Assembly (NCBI GenBank): GCA_013397865.1
Contig: VZTI01001771.1
Coordinates: 186,001-250,000, forward strand
Direction of reading: 5' to 3'
Source: Struthidea cinerea
Taxonomy: Eukaryota > Chordata > Aves > Passeriformes > Corcoracidae
DNA length: 64,000 nucleotides
Shown: piece after piece, positions 63,453-64,000 of the stretch
Layout of the letters: each line of letters opens with the position of its first letter
How positions within the stretch are numbered: the stretch's first letter is position 1
Program-made: the position numbers and the translations under genes
Notes under the pieces: model-generated
What the model was told of the DNA's origin: nothing
Databases searched by the model: none
The model's input: only the letters and a program-made list of their open reading frames with translations

Positions 63453-64000
63453 TGCCATGGCTTTAACCTCAGCCAGCAATTAAGCACCACAGCCACTCGC
63501 TCACTTCCCTGCCCACCTCCCATGGGGTTGGGAGAGAATCCGAAGAGTAAAAGTGAAAAAACTCAGGGTTGAGATAAAGCCAGTTCAACAGGCTGTCGTG
63601 GGTAACCCAAAATGTTATTACATTCCACATCTGTCTGTGCCCAAAATTGTCACTGTGTCTTCACAGCCCGATGCCACGGCTGGAAAGGGGGCCGGGGGTT
63701 GCTGGGGTCCTTTTCAAAGCCGGGGGTCTCCTGAGCAGATCCACTCTGGCCTCGTGGTCTTGGACTCAGGCACAGTGGTTTGGCTTGCCTCTTGGGGTTT
63801 TCCCTGCCTCTTGGGGTTTTCCTTGCCTCTTGGTTTCTTGACACCGAGCTGGTGAGCTCGTGGCAGCATGGGTGACGAGCTCCCTTTGGGGTTCTCTGTT
63901 GTTTTTCCCGAGAAAGCAGCCGGGGCGGGTTCCGGCAGTGTGTGCGTGCCTGAGCCGCAGCCGCGCTCCACCGCGGGTCACCGCAGCCCCGCAGCAGCGC
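63453..64000 (-). mobile_element. Avian ERV LTR, probably cut by window end
   Basis: The left end (GGCTTTAACCTCAGCCAGCA, CACTCGCTCACTTCCCTGCC, CAGGGTTGAGATAAAGCCAG) matches the left end of the ERVL-like LTR at 54167 in the same orientation. This is the 3' end of an LTR whose sense strand is minus. Beyond about 63600 the two diverge. The right portion is GC- and CpG-rich and carries its own short tandem repeat and G-rich cluster, so it may be a different subfamily with a longer LTR or a composite. The other end lies outside the window. Frames on both strands here are not genes. Confidence 0.6.
63786..63833 (+). repeat. 19-bp tandem repeat, 2.5 copies
   Basis: TGCCTCTTGGGGTTTTCCC (63786-63804) is followed by the same unit with a final T (63805-63823) and a partial third unit. 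It lies inside the LTR-like block at the window end. Confidence 0.85.

Noticed and set aside
1..64000. CRISPR arrays, bacterial operons, tRNA or rRNA genes
   Set aside because: None was seen. The CR1 and ERV content shows a bird nuclear genome, in which bacterial features would not be expected.

Overview
This window looks like vertebrate, and specifically avian, non-coding nuclear DNA. The main evidence is a set of 5'-truncated CR1 LINE copies, some ending in the avian CR1 3' tail of repeated ATTCTATG/ATTCTGTG octamers (about 4490, 12540, 38744 and 31700). Also present are solo long terminal repeats (LTRs) of bird-type endogenous retroviruses. One of these, at 54167-54715, has the ends typical of the common avian ERVL-like LTR. 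A passerine is likely but not proven from sequence alone. I found no convincing protein-coding gene, tRNA, rRNA or other structural RNA. The open reading frames are short, lack recognisable domains, and mostly fall inside CR1 copies, LTRs or GC-rich patches where stop codons are rare. The window is best read as intergenic or deep intronic sequence of a gene-poor region.

Layout. Positions 1-12 kb are AT-rich single-copy DNA with two CR1 remnants (4486-4520, 5645-6080), one old solo LTR (7285-7647), and an unusual CpG-retaining 108-bp block at 9894-10001 that could be an unrecognised exon. Positions 12-30 kb hold one CR1 (12032-12548), an (AAAAC)n tract interrupted by a 13-base assembly gap (19015-19027), and otherwise featureless DNA. 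Positions 30-47 kb hold a solo LTR inserted in a GC-rich patch (30237-30613) and three minus-strand CR1 copies (31700, 38744, 46597). Positions 47-54 kb hold a hairpin cluster near 48.05 kb and a diverged, directly repeated non-coding element (51511-51646 and 52877-53011). Positions 54-64 kb are the most repeat-rich part, with five LTRs (54167, 57877, 59212, 62873, 63453) and a CR1 tail (60935).

Four LTRs (7285, 30237, 57877, 62873) belong to one family, all oriented on the minus strand, in two subfamilies. The two copies at 30237 and 62873 are about 96% identical by eye. The copy at 62873 has a perfect 7-bp target duplication, so it is a relatively recent solo LTR. No internal retroviral genes were seen with any LTR.

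The items most worth following up are the duplicated element at 51.5/52.9 kb, a candidate ancient enhancer pair or exapted repeat, and the 108-bp candidate exon at 9.9-10.0 kb.
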